Shown here: positions 41,304 through 51,772 of the stretch, piece by piece
Layout of the letters: every line of letters begins with the position of its first letter
Numbering within the stretch: the first letter of the stretch is position 1
The notes under the pieces: generated by a model
The model's database searches: none
The model's input: only the letters and a program-made list of their open reading frames with translations
Told to the model about the DNA's origin: nothing
Position numbers and translations under genes: made by a program
Source of the DNA: Bacteroidales bacterium SW299
Lineage (GTDB): Bacteria; Bacteroidota; Bacteroidia; Bacteroidales; Bacteroidaceae
DNA: 58,320 nucleotides
NCBI GenBank assembly: GCA_019550975.1
Contig: SDWH01000023.1
Location: 1-58,320, forward strand
Direction: 5' to 3'

Positions 41304-42671
41304 TCAATTCTTTTCTTCAGGATCGGCTTCACCGTCTTCGGAAGACGAAACCGTAACCTTGACCTTTAAAATCCGCCGGCTGTTCATCTCAAGCACTTCA
41401 AACCTGAAATTCCTGTATTCAAGCGTTTCATGCAAGACAGGAAATTCTCCCTTCAGTTCCAACAGAAGTCCGGCAAGTGTGTCCGAATCGCCCGCCGCCT
41501 CTTCAAAATCATCGGGATCTACCTTCAGAATCTTATAAAAATCAGAAAGAAGCGTCTTTGCTTCAAACACATAGACATTTTCAGCCAGTTTCACATACGA
41601 ACGTTCGTCTTCGTCGTATTCGTCATTGATCTCACCTACGATTTCTTCAATCAGATCTTCCATAGTCACAATGCCCGACGTCCCTCCGAACTCGTCTACG
41701 ACAATAGCGATGTGAATCTTGTTTGCCTGAAAATCACGGAGCAGGTCATCAATCATCTTTGTTTCGGGAACAAACAAGGCAGGCCGCACCAGATTCTGCC
41801 AGTGAAACTCATCTCCCTTCCCGAGAAAAGGAAGCAAATCCTTGATATACAGTATGCCTTTGATGTTATCACGCGAATCTTCATAAACAGGTATGCGGGA
41901 ATATCCGTTATCAACCACACATTGAAGCACTTGCGTAAACGGCGTCTTTATCTCAAGATCCACCATGTCAAGACGCGGGGTCATCACTTCCTTTGCCGTT
42001 TCTTCGCCAAAACGGATAATCCCTTCAAGCATGTTGCTTTCCTCAGGCGTATCGTTGATATCAGTCAGTTCAAGGGCTTGCGAAAGCTCGTCTACAGACA
42101 GGTTGCGCGACACCCTGTTATGCTGAGCCACCTTGTTGATGACAAAAGAAGAACGGACAAGAACAGACGACAGCGGACGGAAAAGCGACCGCAACACACA
42201 CATCATAGGAGCCGCCCTCCGGACAAACGCAAGCGAATGCTGGGTTGAATATATTTTCGGCATGATCTCGCCGAAAAGCAAAAGCAGAAAAACAAGCACA
42301 ACGGCCACCGCCACAAATTCAAGCGCTTTGGCCGAGCCGAAATCAACAACCGTAACGAAAAAGTAGTTCAGCAGTACGGCTACAGCCACATTTGCAAAAT
42401 TATTGGAGATGAGAATAGTGGCAAACAGACGCTCGGAGTCATCCAACAATGATCTGACGCGCCTGTCCGACGGATGATCTTCCTCTTCTACCTCCTCTTT
42501 TTCAGAAGGGGTAAGCGAGAAGAAAGCGATTTCCGATGCAGACACAAGGCCAGAAATATACAGAAGCACAAGCGCAGAAAGCAATGCAATCAAAGCACCT
42601 GCAGAAAGTGGAGCGAAAGTCACTCCGTCAAAACAATCCGCCCAGCGGCATAAAAACGAGTCAGGGTCCAT
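41304..42671 (-). CDS. gldE: GldE-like CNNM/CorC transporter-associated protein
   Basis: The 455-residue protein has an N-terminal DUF21/CNNM membrane domain (ALIALLSALVLLYISGLVSASEIAFFSL, four helices), two CBS domains (about 215-335, VMTPRLDMVDL, FGGTSGIVTMEDLIEEIVGE) and a C-terminal CorC/HlyC domain. In Bacteroidota this form is called GldE, first found in gliding cells. The order mutY-ssb-gldE matches that seen in gliding relatives. It may help ion transport or membrane protein stability. Here gldD is absent and the next gene is a phosphopantetheinyl transferase. Confidence 0.88.
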   Translation of the reverse strand: MDPDSFLCRWADCFDGVTFAPLSAGALIALLSALVLLYISGLVSASEIAFFSLTPSEKEEVEEEDHPSDRRVRSLLDDSERLFATILISNNFANVAVAVLLNYFFVTVVDFGSAKALEFVAVAVVLVFLLLLFGEIMPKIYSTQHSLAFVRRAAPMMCVLRSLFRPLSSVLVRSSFVINKVAQHNRVSRNLSVDELSQALELTDINDTPEESNMLEGIIRFGEETAKEVMTPRLDMVDLEIKTPFTQVLQCVVDNGYSRIPVYEDSRDNIKGILYIKDLLPFLGKGDEFHWQNLVRPALFVPETKMIDDLLRDFQANKIHIAIVVDEFGGTSGIVTMEDLIEEIVGEINDEYDEDERSYVKLAENVYVFEAKTLLSDFYKILKVDPDDFEEAAGDSDTLAGLLLELKGEFPVLHETLEYRNFRFEVLEMNSRRILKVKVTVSSSEDGEADPEEKN

Positions 42672-42750
42672 TCAATAATTTATTGTTAAACAATGCGAGG
42701 ACATGTCCGGTTTCATTGAAAACCGCAACACATCCTCTCTTATCATTCTC

Positions 42751-43194
42751 TCAAAACGGCAAAACGTCCGAAGCGGATGATTCCTGCTGCTGCACCGGCG
42801 ACTGCATCTGCTGGCTTTGAACATTAGCAGCAGCCTGCTGCGGTGCGGATGCCTGAACCGTACGCGGAGTAAGCATCTCCATATTATCACCGAAGATCTC
42901 TACGACATAACGCTTCACGCCGTTCTGGTCGTCATAGGAGCGCGAACGGATTTTGCCTTCGATATACAGTTTGTCACCTTTATGCACATACTTTTCGGCT
43001 GTTTCAGCAAGCCCTCTCCAAAGAACGATGTTGTGCCACTCCGTGCGTTCGGGAACCTGCGTTCCGTTAGGAAGAGTATAAGCCCGGTCGGTCGTGGCCA
43101 AAGAAAATGTTGCAACCGCCACTCCACTGTCCAGATACCTCACTTCAGGCTCTTTGCCTACATTACCTATCAATTGTACTTTATTCAATGACAT
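42751..43194 (-). CDS. ssb: Single-stranded DNA-binding protein
   Basis: The 147-residue protein opens with MSLNKVQLIGNVGKEPEVRY, the SSB OB fold, with ATTDRAYT and EWHNIVLWRGLAETAEKYVHKG following. A Gln-rich linker leads to the acidic tip ending DVLPF, the conserved tail that binds partner proteins. It protects single-stranded DNA in replication and repair. It starts 13 bases after the mutY stop. Confidence 0.96.
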   Translation of the reverse strand: MSLNKVQLIGNVGKEPEVRYLDSGVAVATFSLATTDRAYTLPNGTQVPERTEWHNIVLWRGLAETAEKYVHKGDKLYIEGKIRSRSYDDQNGVKRYVVEIFGDNMEMLTPRTVQASAPQQAAANVQSQQMQSPVQQQESSASDVLPF

Positions 43195-43207
43195 AAAATA
43201 TACTTTT

Positions 43208-44266
43208 TTAAATTTCAGACCCCAAAACTAAAGAAAAAAAACGAGAAATCAAACGTGGAACAGGGAATTTATCAAAATCACCGGCCAATATGCGGATAAA
43301 TCCGGGCAATTCCGCCGCAGAATCTGACAATCTTATTTCAAAACAAGAAGCATGGATCACCTGATGCGACAGCACATGCTTCACACCCGGCTTGACGAGG
43401 CGGACAGATTCCACCTGCAAGCCGCCAAACAAAGAACGGAATTCCGGACAGGACGGCAGATCCTCCTCACGCAACTCACCGGAAGTTTCGAGCAGGGGAA
43501 ATTCATACAGGTTGCGCCAAATGTCTTTCCCCTCGCGGCGGCGAATAAAAGTGTACGCACCTGCGCGCACATACATATAAGAAAAATAACGGGAAGACAC
43601 CTTTGTCTTATGCTTCTTCAAAGGCAGAACATCCACCGTTCCTTTCTGCAAGGCAGCGCAGCTCCCGGAAAAGATACACGCGCTGCAATCGGGCGATGAA
43701 GGCACGCACTGCATGGCTCCGAAATCCATGATGGCCTGATTGTATTCGGCCGGGCGGTTCTTGTCGATCAGCTCGTCTGCCAAAGACGCGAACGTTTTCT
43801 TTCCGGCCGCCGTATCCACAAATTCATCCAGGCCAAAATACCGGGACAAAACCCGGTAAACATTCCCGTCGACCACCGCGCAGGGAAGGCCGTAGGCAAA
43901 CGAACAGATGGCCGCAGCCGTATAGTCGCCCACCCCCTTCAGGGTCTTCACCTCCTCCGGCAGTACAGGAAAGCATCCGCGCGCAACGATATCCTTTGCC
44001 GCCGCATGGAGATTCCGGGCCCGCGAATAATAGCCCAGCCCCTGCCAAAGCCTCATAACCTCATCTTCTTCCGCACGGGCCAGCGCACCGACATCAGGAA
44101 AACGGGAGATGAAGCGCAAGTAATAGGCATATCCCTGCGCCACACGTGTCTGCTGAAGTATCGTTTCAGACACCCATATTTTATAAGGATCCTTCGTTTC
44201 GCGCCACGGAAGGCTGCGTCCGTTTTTGCGATACCAGGCGATCAGCTTTTCTGAAAAGTCATTCAT
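43208..44266 (-). CDS. mutY: A/G-specific adenine glycosylase
   Basis: The ATG at 44266 gives MNDFSEKLIAWYRKNGRSLP and 352 residues, normal for MutY; the longer frame from 44392 reads through the divergent promoter region. Catalytic Glu is in WVSETILQQTRV, the helix-hairpin-helix in LKGVGDYTAAAI, catalytic Asp in AVVDGNVYRVLSR, and the iron-sulfur cysteines in CVPSSPDCSACIFSGSC. A C-terminal NUDIX-like domain recognises 8-oxoG. It removes adenine mispaired with 8-oxoguanine. First gene of the mutY-ssb-gldE operon and divergent from the HU gene. Confidence 0.96.
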   Translation of the reverse strand: MNDFSEKLIAWYRKNGRSLPWRETKDPYKIWVSETILQQTRVAQGYAYYLRFISRFPDVGALARAEEDEVMRLWQGLGYYSRARNLHAAAKDIVARGCFPVLPEEVKTLKGVGDYTAAAICSFAYGLPCAVVDGNVYRVLSRYFGLDEFVDTAAGKKTFASLADELIDKNRPAEYNQAIMDFGAMQCVPSSPDCSACIFSGSCAALQKGTVDVLPLKKHKTKVSSRYFSYMYVRAGAYTFIRRREGKDIWRNLYEFPLLETSGELREEDLPSCPEFRSLFGGLQVESVRLVKPGVKHVLSHQVIHASCFEIRLSDSAAELPGFIRILAGDFDKFPVPRLISRFFSLVLGSEI

Positions 44267-44285
44267 AATGTCCGTTATTTTCCCG

Positions 44286-44293
44286 CAAAAATA
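44286..44293 (-). promoter_or_regulatory. Possible -7 box of the mutY operon
   Basis: TATTTTTG on the minus strand lies 19 bases before the mutY ATG. The -33 is not clear. Confidence 0.3.
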
Positions 44294-44410
44294 ATGCTTT
44301 CGACCGACAATCACCAGCCTTTTGCACACGTCAAGCCACAAAATAGTGGCGGCGCAGAGCATAAAAACGCATAAAACTAGGACTTTCCACAAAAAATGTA
44401 GCTGATAAAT

Positions 44411-44441
44411 TTTCTAGAGAGCGAGAAAAGCTATATATTTG
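44411..44441 (+). promoter_or_regulatory. Promoter of the HU gene
   Basis: TATATTTG at 44434-44441 is a full -7 match, and TTTC at 44411-44414 lies 19 bases before it (three of four -33 bases). The HU ATG is 46 bases downstream. Confidence 0.5.
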
Positions 44442-44487
44442 CAATCCAAAAAATTAAGAACTAGGTATAACAATAATTATTAGCGAA

Positions 44488-44763
44488 ATGACAAAAGCAG
44501 ATATTGTAAACGAAATTGCCAAAAATACAGGAATTGACAAGGCAACAGTATTGGCTACCCTGGAAGCGTTCATGGAATCAGTAAAGGAATCTTTGTCAAA
44601 AGATGAGAATGTCTATCTCCGCGGTTTCGGTAGTTTCATCGTGAAGAAAAGAGCGCAGAAAACTGCTCGCAACATTTCTAAAAATACAACGATCATCATT
44701 CCGGAGCACAATATTCCGGCATTCAAGCCAGCAAAGACGTTTACTCTTTCAGTGAAAAAATAA
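44488..44763 (+). CDS. HU/IHF-family DNA-binding protein
   Basis: The 91-residue protein is a normal-length HU. It starts MTKADIVNEIAKNTGIDKATV, has VYLRGFGSFIVKKRAQKTARN, and a beta-arm region NISKNTTIIIPEHNIPAFKPAK. It bends and compacts DNA as a dimer. It is followed after 36 bases by a 30-residue basic protein that may be cotranscribed. Confidence 0.95.
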   Translation: MTKADIVNEIAKNTGIDKATVLATLEAFMESVKESLSKDENVYLRGFGSFIVKKRAQKTARNISKNTTIIIPEHNIPAFKPAKTFTLSVKK

Positions 44764-44799
44764 TTAACTTTAGTATTAACCCATAAAAAATTTGAAGCT

Positions 44800-44892
44800 A
44801 TGCCAAGCGGAAAGAAAAGAAAAAGACATAAAATGTCTACTCACAAACGTAAAAAAAGACTGAGAAAGAACAGACATAAAAGTAAAAAATAA
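44800..44892 (+). CDS. Very small basic protein, mS38/COX24-like (AURKAIP1/COX24 domain)
   Basis: ATG at 44800 to TAA at 44892 encodes 30 residues, 20 of them Lys, Arg or His, starting MPSGKKRKRHKMSTHKRKK. This is too short for most gene finders. It matches my memory of the Bacteroidota AURKAIP1/COX24-domain proteins, relatives of mitochondrial mS38 and the mycobacterial small-subunit protein bS22, which sit near the decoding centre. It lies between an HU gene and RNase G, 36 bases after the former. A non-coding basic stretch is the alternative, but the clean ATG-to-stop frame and composition favour a gene. Confidence 0.75.
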   Translation: MPSGKKRKRHKMSTHKRKKRLRKNRHKSKK

Positions 44893-44915
44893 TTGTTAGT
44901 CTGTCCGACTTCAAT

Positions 44916-44966
44916 AAAGAACAAACTTGCAAAGTGCTTCCAAATAGTCTTTCAGGTTTGTTCTTT
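44916..44966 (+). promoter_or_regulatory. Hairpin in the leader of the RNase G gene
   Basis: AAAGAACAAAC at 44916-44926 pairs with GTTTGTTCTTT at 44956-44966. It lies between the small basic protein and RNase G with no long T-run. It could be a weak terminator or a site for RNase G self-control; neither is shown. Confidence 0.4.
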
Positions 44967-45043
44967 GTGTATTGTGCATAACGCAGAAACTACACAGCTG
45001 CGTTTCAACTGATTTTATAAACCCAATAAAACCAAGTGATCAA

Positions 45044-46618
45044 GTGACAAGCGAATTAGTAGTAGACGTACAGCCCAAAGAAATATCCATCGCTCTCATG
45101 GAAGACAAGAACCTGGTGGAGTTTCAGAAAGAAGAAAGAAACCTTTCTTTTACGGTGGGCAACATGTATGTGGGAAGGGTGAAAAAACTCATGCCCGGAC
45201 TCAACGCCTGCTTCGTTGACGTAGGCTTTGAAAAAGACGCTTTCCTTCACTACTTAGACTTGGGACCACAATTTCATTCGTACGAAAAATACCTGAAACA
45301 AGTAACCAGCGACCGAAAAAAGCTTTTTCCCATGTCGAAGGCTTCAATGCTTCCCGACATCGAAAAAGAAGGCGCCATATCAAACGTACTCAAGCAGGGA
45401 CAAGAGGTCATCGTGCAGATTGTAAAAGAGCCGATTTCTACCAAAGGACCGCGTCTGACCTGTGAACTGTCGTTTGCCGGACGCTATCTGGTCCTTATCC
45501 CGTTCAACGACAAGGTATCGGTTTCACAGAAAATAAAATCGAGCGAAGAGCGCGCACGGCTCAAACAACTCCTGCAAAGCATAAAGCCGAAGAACTTCGG
45601 CGTAATCGTACGGACTGTAGCCGAAGGAAAAAGAGTCGCGGAACTCGATACCGAACTGAAGGTATTGCTGAAACACTGGGAAGAAACCATCGCCAAAGTA
45701 CAGAAGGCAACCAAACTGCCTTCACTGGTTTATGAAGAAACAAGCCGCACGGTTGCAATGCTGCGGGACCTGTTTAACCCTTCATACGAAAACATTTACG
45801 TGAACGACGAAGAGGTCTACAACGAAGTAAGAAATTATGTGGCTCTTATTGCTCCCGAACGGGTAGGAATAGTAAAGCGCTACATCGGCAAACTTCCCAT
45901 CTTCGACAATTTCGGCATTACCAAACAAATCAAGTCGTCGTTCGGACGGACCGTTTCCTACAAAAGCGGGGCTTACCTGATTATAGAACATACGGAAGCG
46001 CTGCATGTGGTTGACGTGAACAGCGGAAACCGCTCGAAATCGGCTAACGGACAGGAAGCCAATGCGCTGGATGTCAATCTGGGAGCAGCTGACGAGCTGG
46101 CACGCCAGTTAAGACTGAGGGATATGGGAGGCATCATTGTGGTTGACTTCATCGACATGAATCTGGCAGAAAACCGGCAGAAACTCTATGAGCGGATGTG
46201 CCAGAACATGCAGAAAGACCGCGCCAAACACAACATCCTTCCGCTAAGCAAATTCGGGCTGATGCAGATCACGCGCCAGCGTGTACGCCCGGCCATTGAT
46301 GTGACAACGGACGAAGACTGCCCCACTTGTTTCGGTAAAGGAAAAATAAAGCCGTCAATCTTGTTCACCGACTCGCTGGAAAGCAAGATCGACTATATGG
46401 TCAACAAGTTGAGAGTGAAGAAATTTACCCTACACATACATCCTTATGTTGCCGCATACATCAACCAGGGCATTGTTTCTCTGAAGAGAAAATGGCAGAT
46501 GAAATACGGATTCGGCATCCGGATCATTCCGGACCAAAGTCTGGCCTTCCTGCAATACAAGTTCTTCGACACCCACGGACAAGAACTCGACATGAAAGAG
46601 GAACTGGAAATGAAATAA
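45044..46618 (+). CDS. rng: Ribonuclease G/E family endoribonuclease
   Basis: The GTG at 45044 begins VTSELVVDVQPKEISIAL and gives 524 residues, the usual Bacteroidota length; the longer frame from 44972 adds residues with no family match. The S1 domain is at about 38-130 (NMYVGRVKKLMPGLNACFVDVGFEKDAFL), the catalytic region includes VVDVNSGNRS and GGIIVVDFIDMN (metal-binding aspartates), and the zinc-link CPTCFGKGK is near residue 426. It cuts single-stranded RNA in mRNA decay and rRNA processing. It ends before a strong terminator that overlaps the promoter of the next gene. Confidence 0.95.
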   Translation: MTSELVVDVQPKEISIALMEDKNLVEFQKEERNLSFTVGNMYVGRVKKLMPGLNACFVDVGFEKDAFLHYLDLGPQFHSYEKYLKQVTSDRKKLFPMSKASMLPDIEKEGAISNVLKQGQEVIVQIVKEPISTKGPRLTCELSFAGRYLVLIPFNDKVSVSQKIKSSEERARLKQLLQSIKPKNFGVIVRTVAEGKRVAELDTELKVLLKHWEETIAKVQKATKLPSLVYEETSRTVAMLRDLFNPSYENIYVNDEEVYNEVRNYVALIAPERVGIVKRYIGKLPIFDNFGITKQIKSSFGRTVSYKSGAYLIIEHTEALHVVDVNSGNRSKSANGQEANALDVNLGAADELARQLRLRDMGGIIVVDFIDMNLAENRQKLYERMCQNMQKDRAKHNILPLSKFGLMQITRQRVRPAIDVTTDEDCPTCFGKGKIKPSILFTDSLESKIDYMVNKLRVKKFTLHIHPYVAAYINQGIVSLKRKWQMKYGFGIRIIPDQSLAFLQYKFFDTHGQELDMKEELEMK

Positions 46619-46642
46619 AACGGCAACAAACAACCGGATTGC

Positions 46643-46686
46643 AAAAAGAGATGCTTATCTTTGCAGTGGATAAGCATCTCTTTTTT
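46643..46686 (+). terminator. Terminator of rng; also a palindrome over the Fur-gene promoter
   Basis: AAAAAGAGATGCTTATC at 46643-46659 pairs perfectly with GATAAGCATCTCTTTTT at 46669-46685, and the T-run continues to 46686. The ATG of the Fur-family gene follows at 46692. The loop carries the -7 box TATCTTTG (46656-46663). Confidence 0.8.
46656..46663 (+). promoter_or_regulatory. -7 box of the Fur-family gene inside the hairpin
   Basis: TATCTTTG fits TAnnTTTG. Its left bases are part of the hairpin arm and the right arm covers the expected start of transcription. The -33 is poor (ACCG). The palindrome could act as an operator for self-control. Confidence 0.4.
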
Positions 46687-46691
46687 ACACT

Positions 46692-47123
46692 ATGAAAGCT
46701 GAACATTATATTCCGATTCTGGAAGACGCAGGCATTCGCCCTACCTCCACCCGCCTCCTTATATATGACGCCATCTGCAAGAAAAGCGACACCTTCAGCC
46801 TTACCTCGCTTGAAGATGAACTGCAAAGCATCGACAAGTCCGTCATATTCCGGACTCTTTCGCTCTTCCACGAGCGGCATCTCATCCATAGCGTCGACGA
46901 CGGAAGCGGACTTCACAAGTACTGCCTGTGCCACAACCACGGACATTGCAGTTCGGAGGAAGCACACTGCCACTTTTTCTGCGAGAAATGCCGGAAGACC
47001 TATTGCCTCAGCGAAGACTCCATTCCTCCCGTCCATATCCCGGAAGGCTTCATCGCCAACAAGACAAACTATATCGTCAAAGGAATCTGCGCGCAATGCG
47101 CAAAAAAACATCCCAACATCTGA
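46692..47123 (+). CDS. Fur-family metal-responsive transcriptional regulator
   Basis: The 143-residue protein has a winged-helix N-terminal half (AGIRPTSTRLLIYDAICKKS, SLTSLEDELQSIDKSVIFRTLSLF) and a C-terminal dimer domain with histidines and two CX2C zinc pairs (CEKC and CAQC). The segment HGHCSSEEAHCHFFCEKC is metal-rich. Fur-type repressors sense iron, zinc or peroxide; this sequence does not show which. The short length fits Fur or Zur. Its stop codon region pairs with downstream sequence in an alternative hairpin. Confidence 0.9.
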   Translation: MKAEHYIPILEDAGIRPTSTRLLIYDAICKKSDTFSLTSLEDELQSIDKSVIFRTLSLFHERHLIHSVDDGSGLHKYCLCHNHGHCSSEEAHCHFFCEKCRKTYCLSEDSIPPVHIPEGFIANKTNYIVKGICAQCAKKHPNI

Positions 47124-47126
47124 AGT

Positions 47127-47190
47127 AAAATGTCCCGTCATCTTCATCAGGATGTTGGGACATTTTAATCAAGATGACGGGACATTTTTT
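47127..47190 (+). terminator. Terminator with 18-bp perfect stem built from 22-base repeats
   Basis: AAAATGTCCCGTCATCTT at 47127-47144 pairs with AAGATGACGGGACATTTT at 47171-47188, followed by T's. The region is three 22-base units (47127-47148 inverted, 47149-47170 and 47171-47192 direct). Alternative pairings exist: 47111-47120 with 47151-47160, and 47127-47136 with 47157-47166. Confidence 0.8.
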
Positions 47191-47208
47191 TCAAGCCATC
47201 CAATGGCA

Positions 47209-50349
<3,141 letters not shown>

Positions 50350-50460
50350 TTACAGTATTCAAACGATGTCTGAAAATTACCCTGCAGCAGTTGTCTGATT
50401 ACTACGGGGTAAACTGCCATCCGCTCAGGGGTAGTTTCACATTTATCCTTAAGTAGTTTC

Positions 50461-51696
50461 TCAATCCAAATCATTGAACAGCAGCGGACCAAAGCTCGGA
50501 TGACCGCCGTCATACTCGTCTTCCACGTATGTTTCCAGCAACTCCGCCGTATAGGGCATACTCAATCCTCTGCGGTTCACATAATGATTATATGCCATAT
50601 AGAATACGGGCTGCCAGCATTGTCCGCGTTCCGTGTCCACCCCATCGTTTTCACCTTTCGTCACAGCAGAAATTTCTGTCCAGTTGGAATACTTCCCCGT
50701 AACGTCCGTCCATGTCTTGAACGGTACATCGTAACCGAGGTTGTATTTCACCGTATACTCATACCCTTTCAGCACACGGTTGTCGTAAGCCGAATAGAGA
50801 TCGTTCCCCTGCTTCCACGCAATTTCACAAATGGCCGACAAAGCCCCGATTCCCAATACAGTATGCTGCTGGTCACGCCCTGATTCCTGGCATTGTCCGG
50901 TATCTCCGTCAATATAGTGCGCAATAGTACCGTTGTCATAAGCATAAAGATAAAAGTTCACGCACTTCCGGTACATCTCCACATCATCCCACAAAATGGC
51001 AGCCGCCATATATGACTTCGTAACATGAAGCCCCCAGTTTCCATTCGTATTGGGATCGCTTGCGTAAAACTCTTCCCACACAGGCAGGAAGACGTTGCGG
51101 AGCATTGTGCTGATCCGCTCAATCTGTTCGTCAGTTATTCCGTCAGGATACTTTTCCGACTGATGATAAGTGTGCGACAGCATTTCAAGCCCGTATACAA
51201 TCTTGAGACCTTCCAGCCCGGCCATCAACGCCGTATCATTCCCGTCAATGTCTTTCAGCGTACCGGCATAGGCAAGCATGATTTCGAGTGCCTTCCTCGC
51301 ATGTGCCTCATCCTGAGTTATCATCCACATCACCGAGTTAAGATAAATCGCATCGAAGTCCCGTTCTGCATTTACCTTATTGGCCGCATAAGCCCCGTCA
51401 CGGGCAATCACTTCGTAAGGGCCGTTCATCGAATAGTCTGACTTGGCTTTCCAGTCTTCTCTCATTTTGAGAAAGATGCCGTAGGCCGGCTCTTTCTGCC
51501 GGTCCACCAGGTCACGGATATGCTCTATATCCTCCTGCGTATGAAGTACACCCGGATGAACCAGACTTGGTGTATATTCTGCACCCACTTCCCAAGAGTC
51601 GATATCGTTCACCTCGTTCTCAAATTCCGCCTTGCATCCCATTGTCAGAACGGACAGGGCGCAGGCCGCAAACATTTGTATATAATTCAGTTTCAT
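50461..51696 (-). CDS. Alginate-lyase superfamily protein (possible polysaccharide lyase)
   Basis: The 411-residue lipoprotein has a signal ending LTMGC. It is largely alpha-helical with HPGVLHTQEDIEHIRDLV near the start, as in alginate-lyase-domain proteins (PF05426 type). NTNGNWGLHVTKSYMAAAIL and QESGRDQQHTVLGIGALSAI carry the conserved Asn, His and Arg positions expected of that (alpha/alpha) toroid fold. Such lyases cut uronate-containing polymers by beta-elimination; PL38, active on glucuronan and alginate, is one possible home, but the family is not certain. Its neighbours are a GH2 enzyme and a SusC/SusD pair. Confidence 0.75.
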   Translation of the reverse strand: MKLNYIQMFAACALSVLTMGCKAEFENEVNDIDSWEVGAEYTPSLVHPGVLHTQEDIEHIRDLVDRQKEPAYGIFLKMREDWKAKSDYSMNGPYEVIARDGAYAANKVNAERDFDAIYLNSVMWMITQDEAHARKALEIMLAYAGTLKDIDGNDTALMAGLEGLKIVYGLEMLSHTYHQSEKYPDGITDEQIERISTMLRNVFLPVWEEFYASDPNTNGNWGLHVTKSYMAAAILWDDVEMYRKCVNFYLYAYDNGTIAHYIDGDTGQCQESGRDQQHTVLGIGALSAICEIAWKQGNDLYSAYDNRVLKGYEYTVKYNLGYDVPFKTWTDVTGKYSNWTEISAVTKGENDGVDTERGQCWQPVFYMAYNHYVNRRGLSMPYTAELLETYVEDEYDGGHPSFGPLLFNDLD

Positions 51697-51772
51697 ACTA
51701 CTTATCTTTTATTCCGTTTCAAATAAATCCTGAAAACAATCGATTACCTTTATTATAAACTTGCCACATCCA

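Noticed and set aside
44488..44763. HU gene as a sign of a prophage or integrative element
   Set aside because: It is next to mutY and RNase G in a housekeeping setting with no phage genes.
44972..45043. Longer N-terminus for RNase G
   Set aside because: The added residues have no match to the family; the GTG at 45044 gives the usual length.
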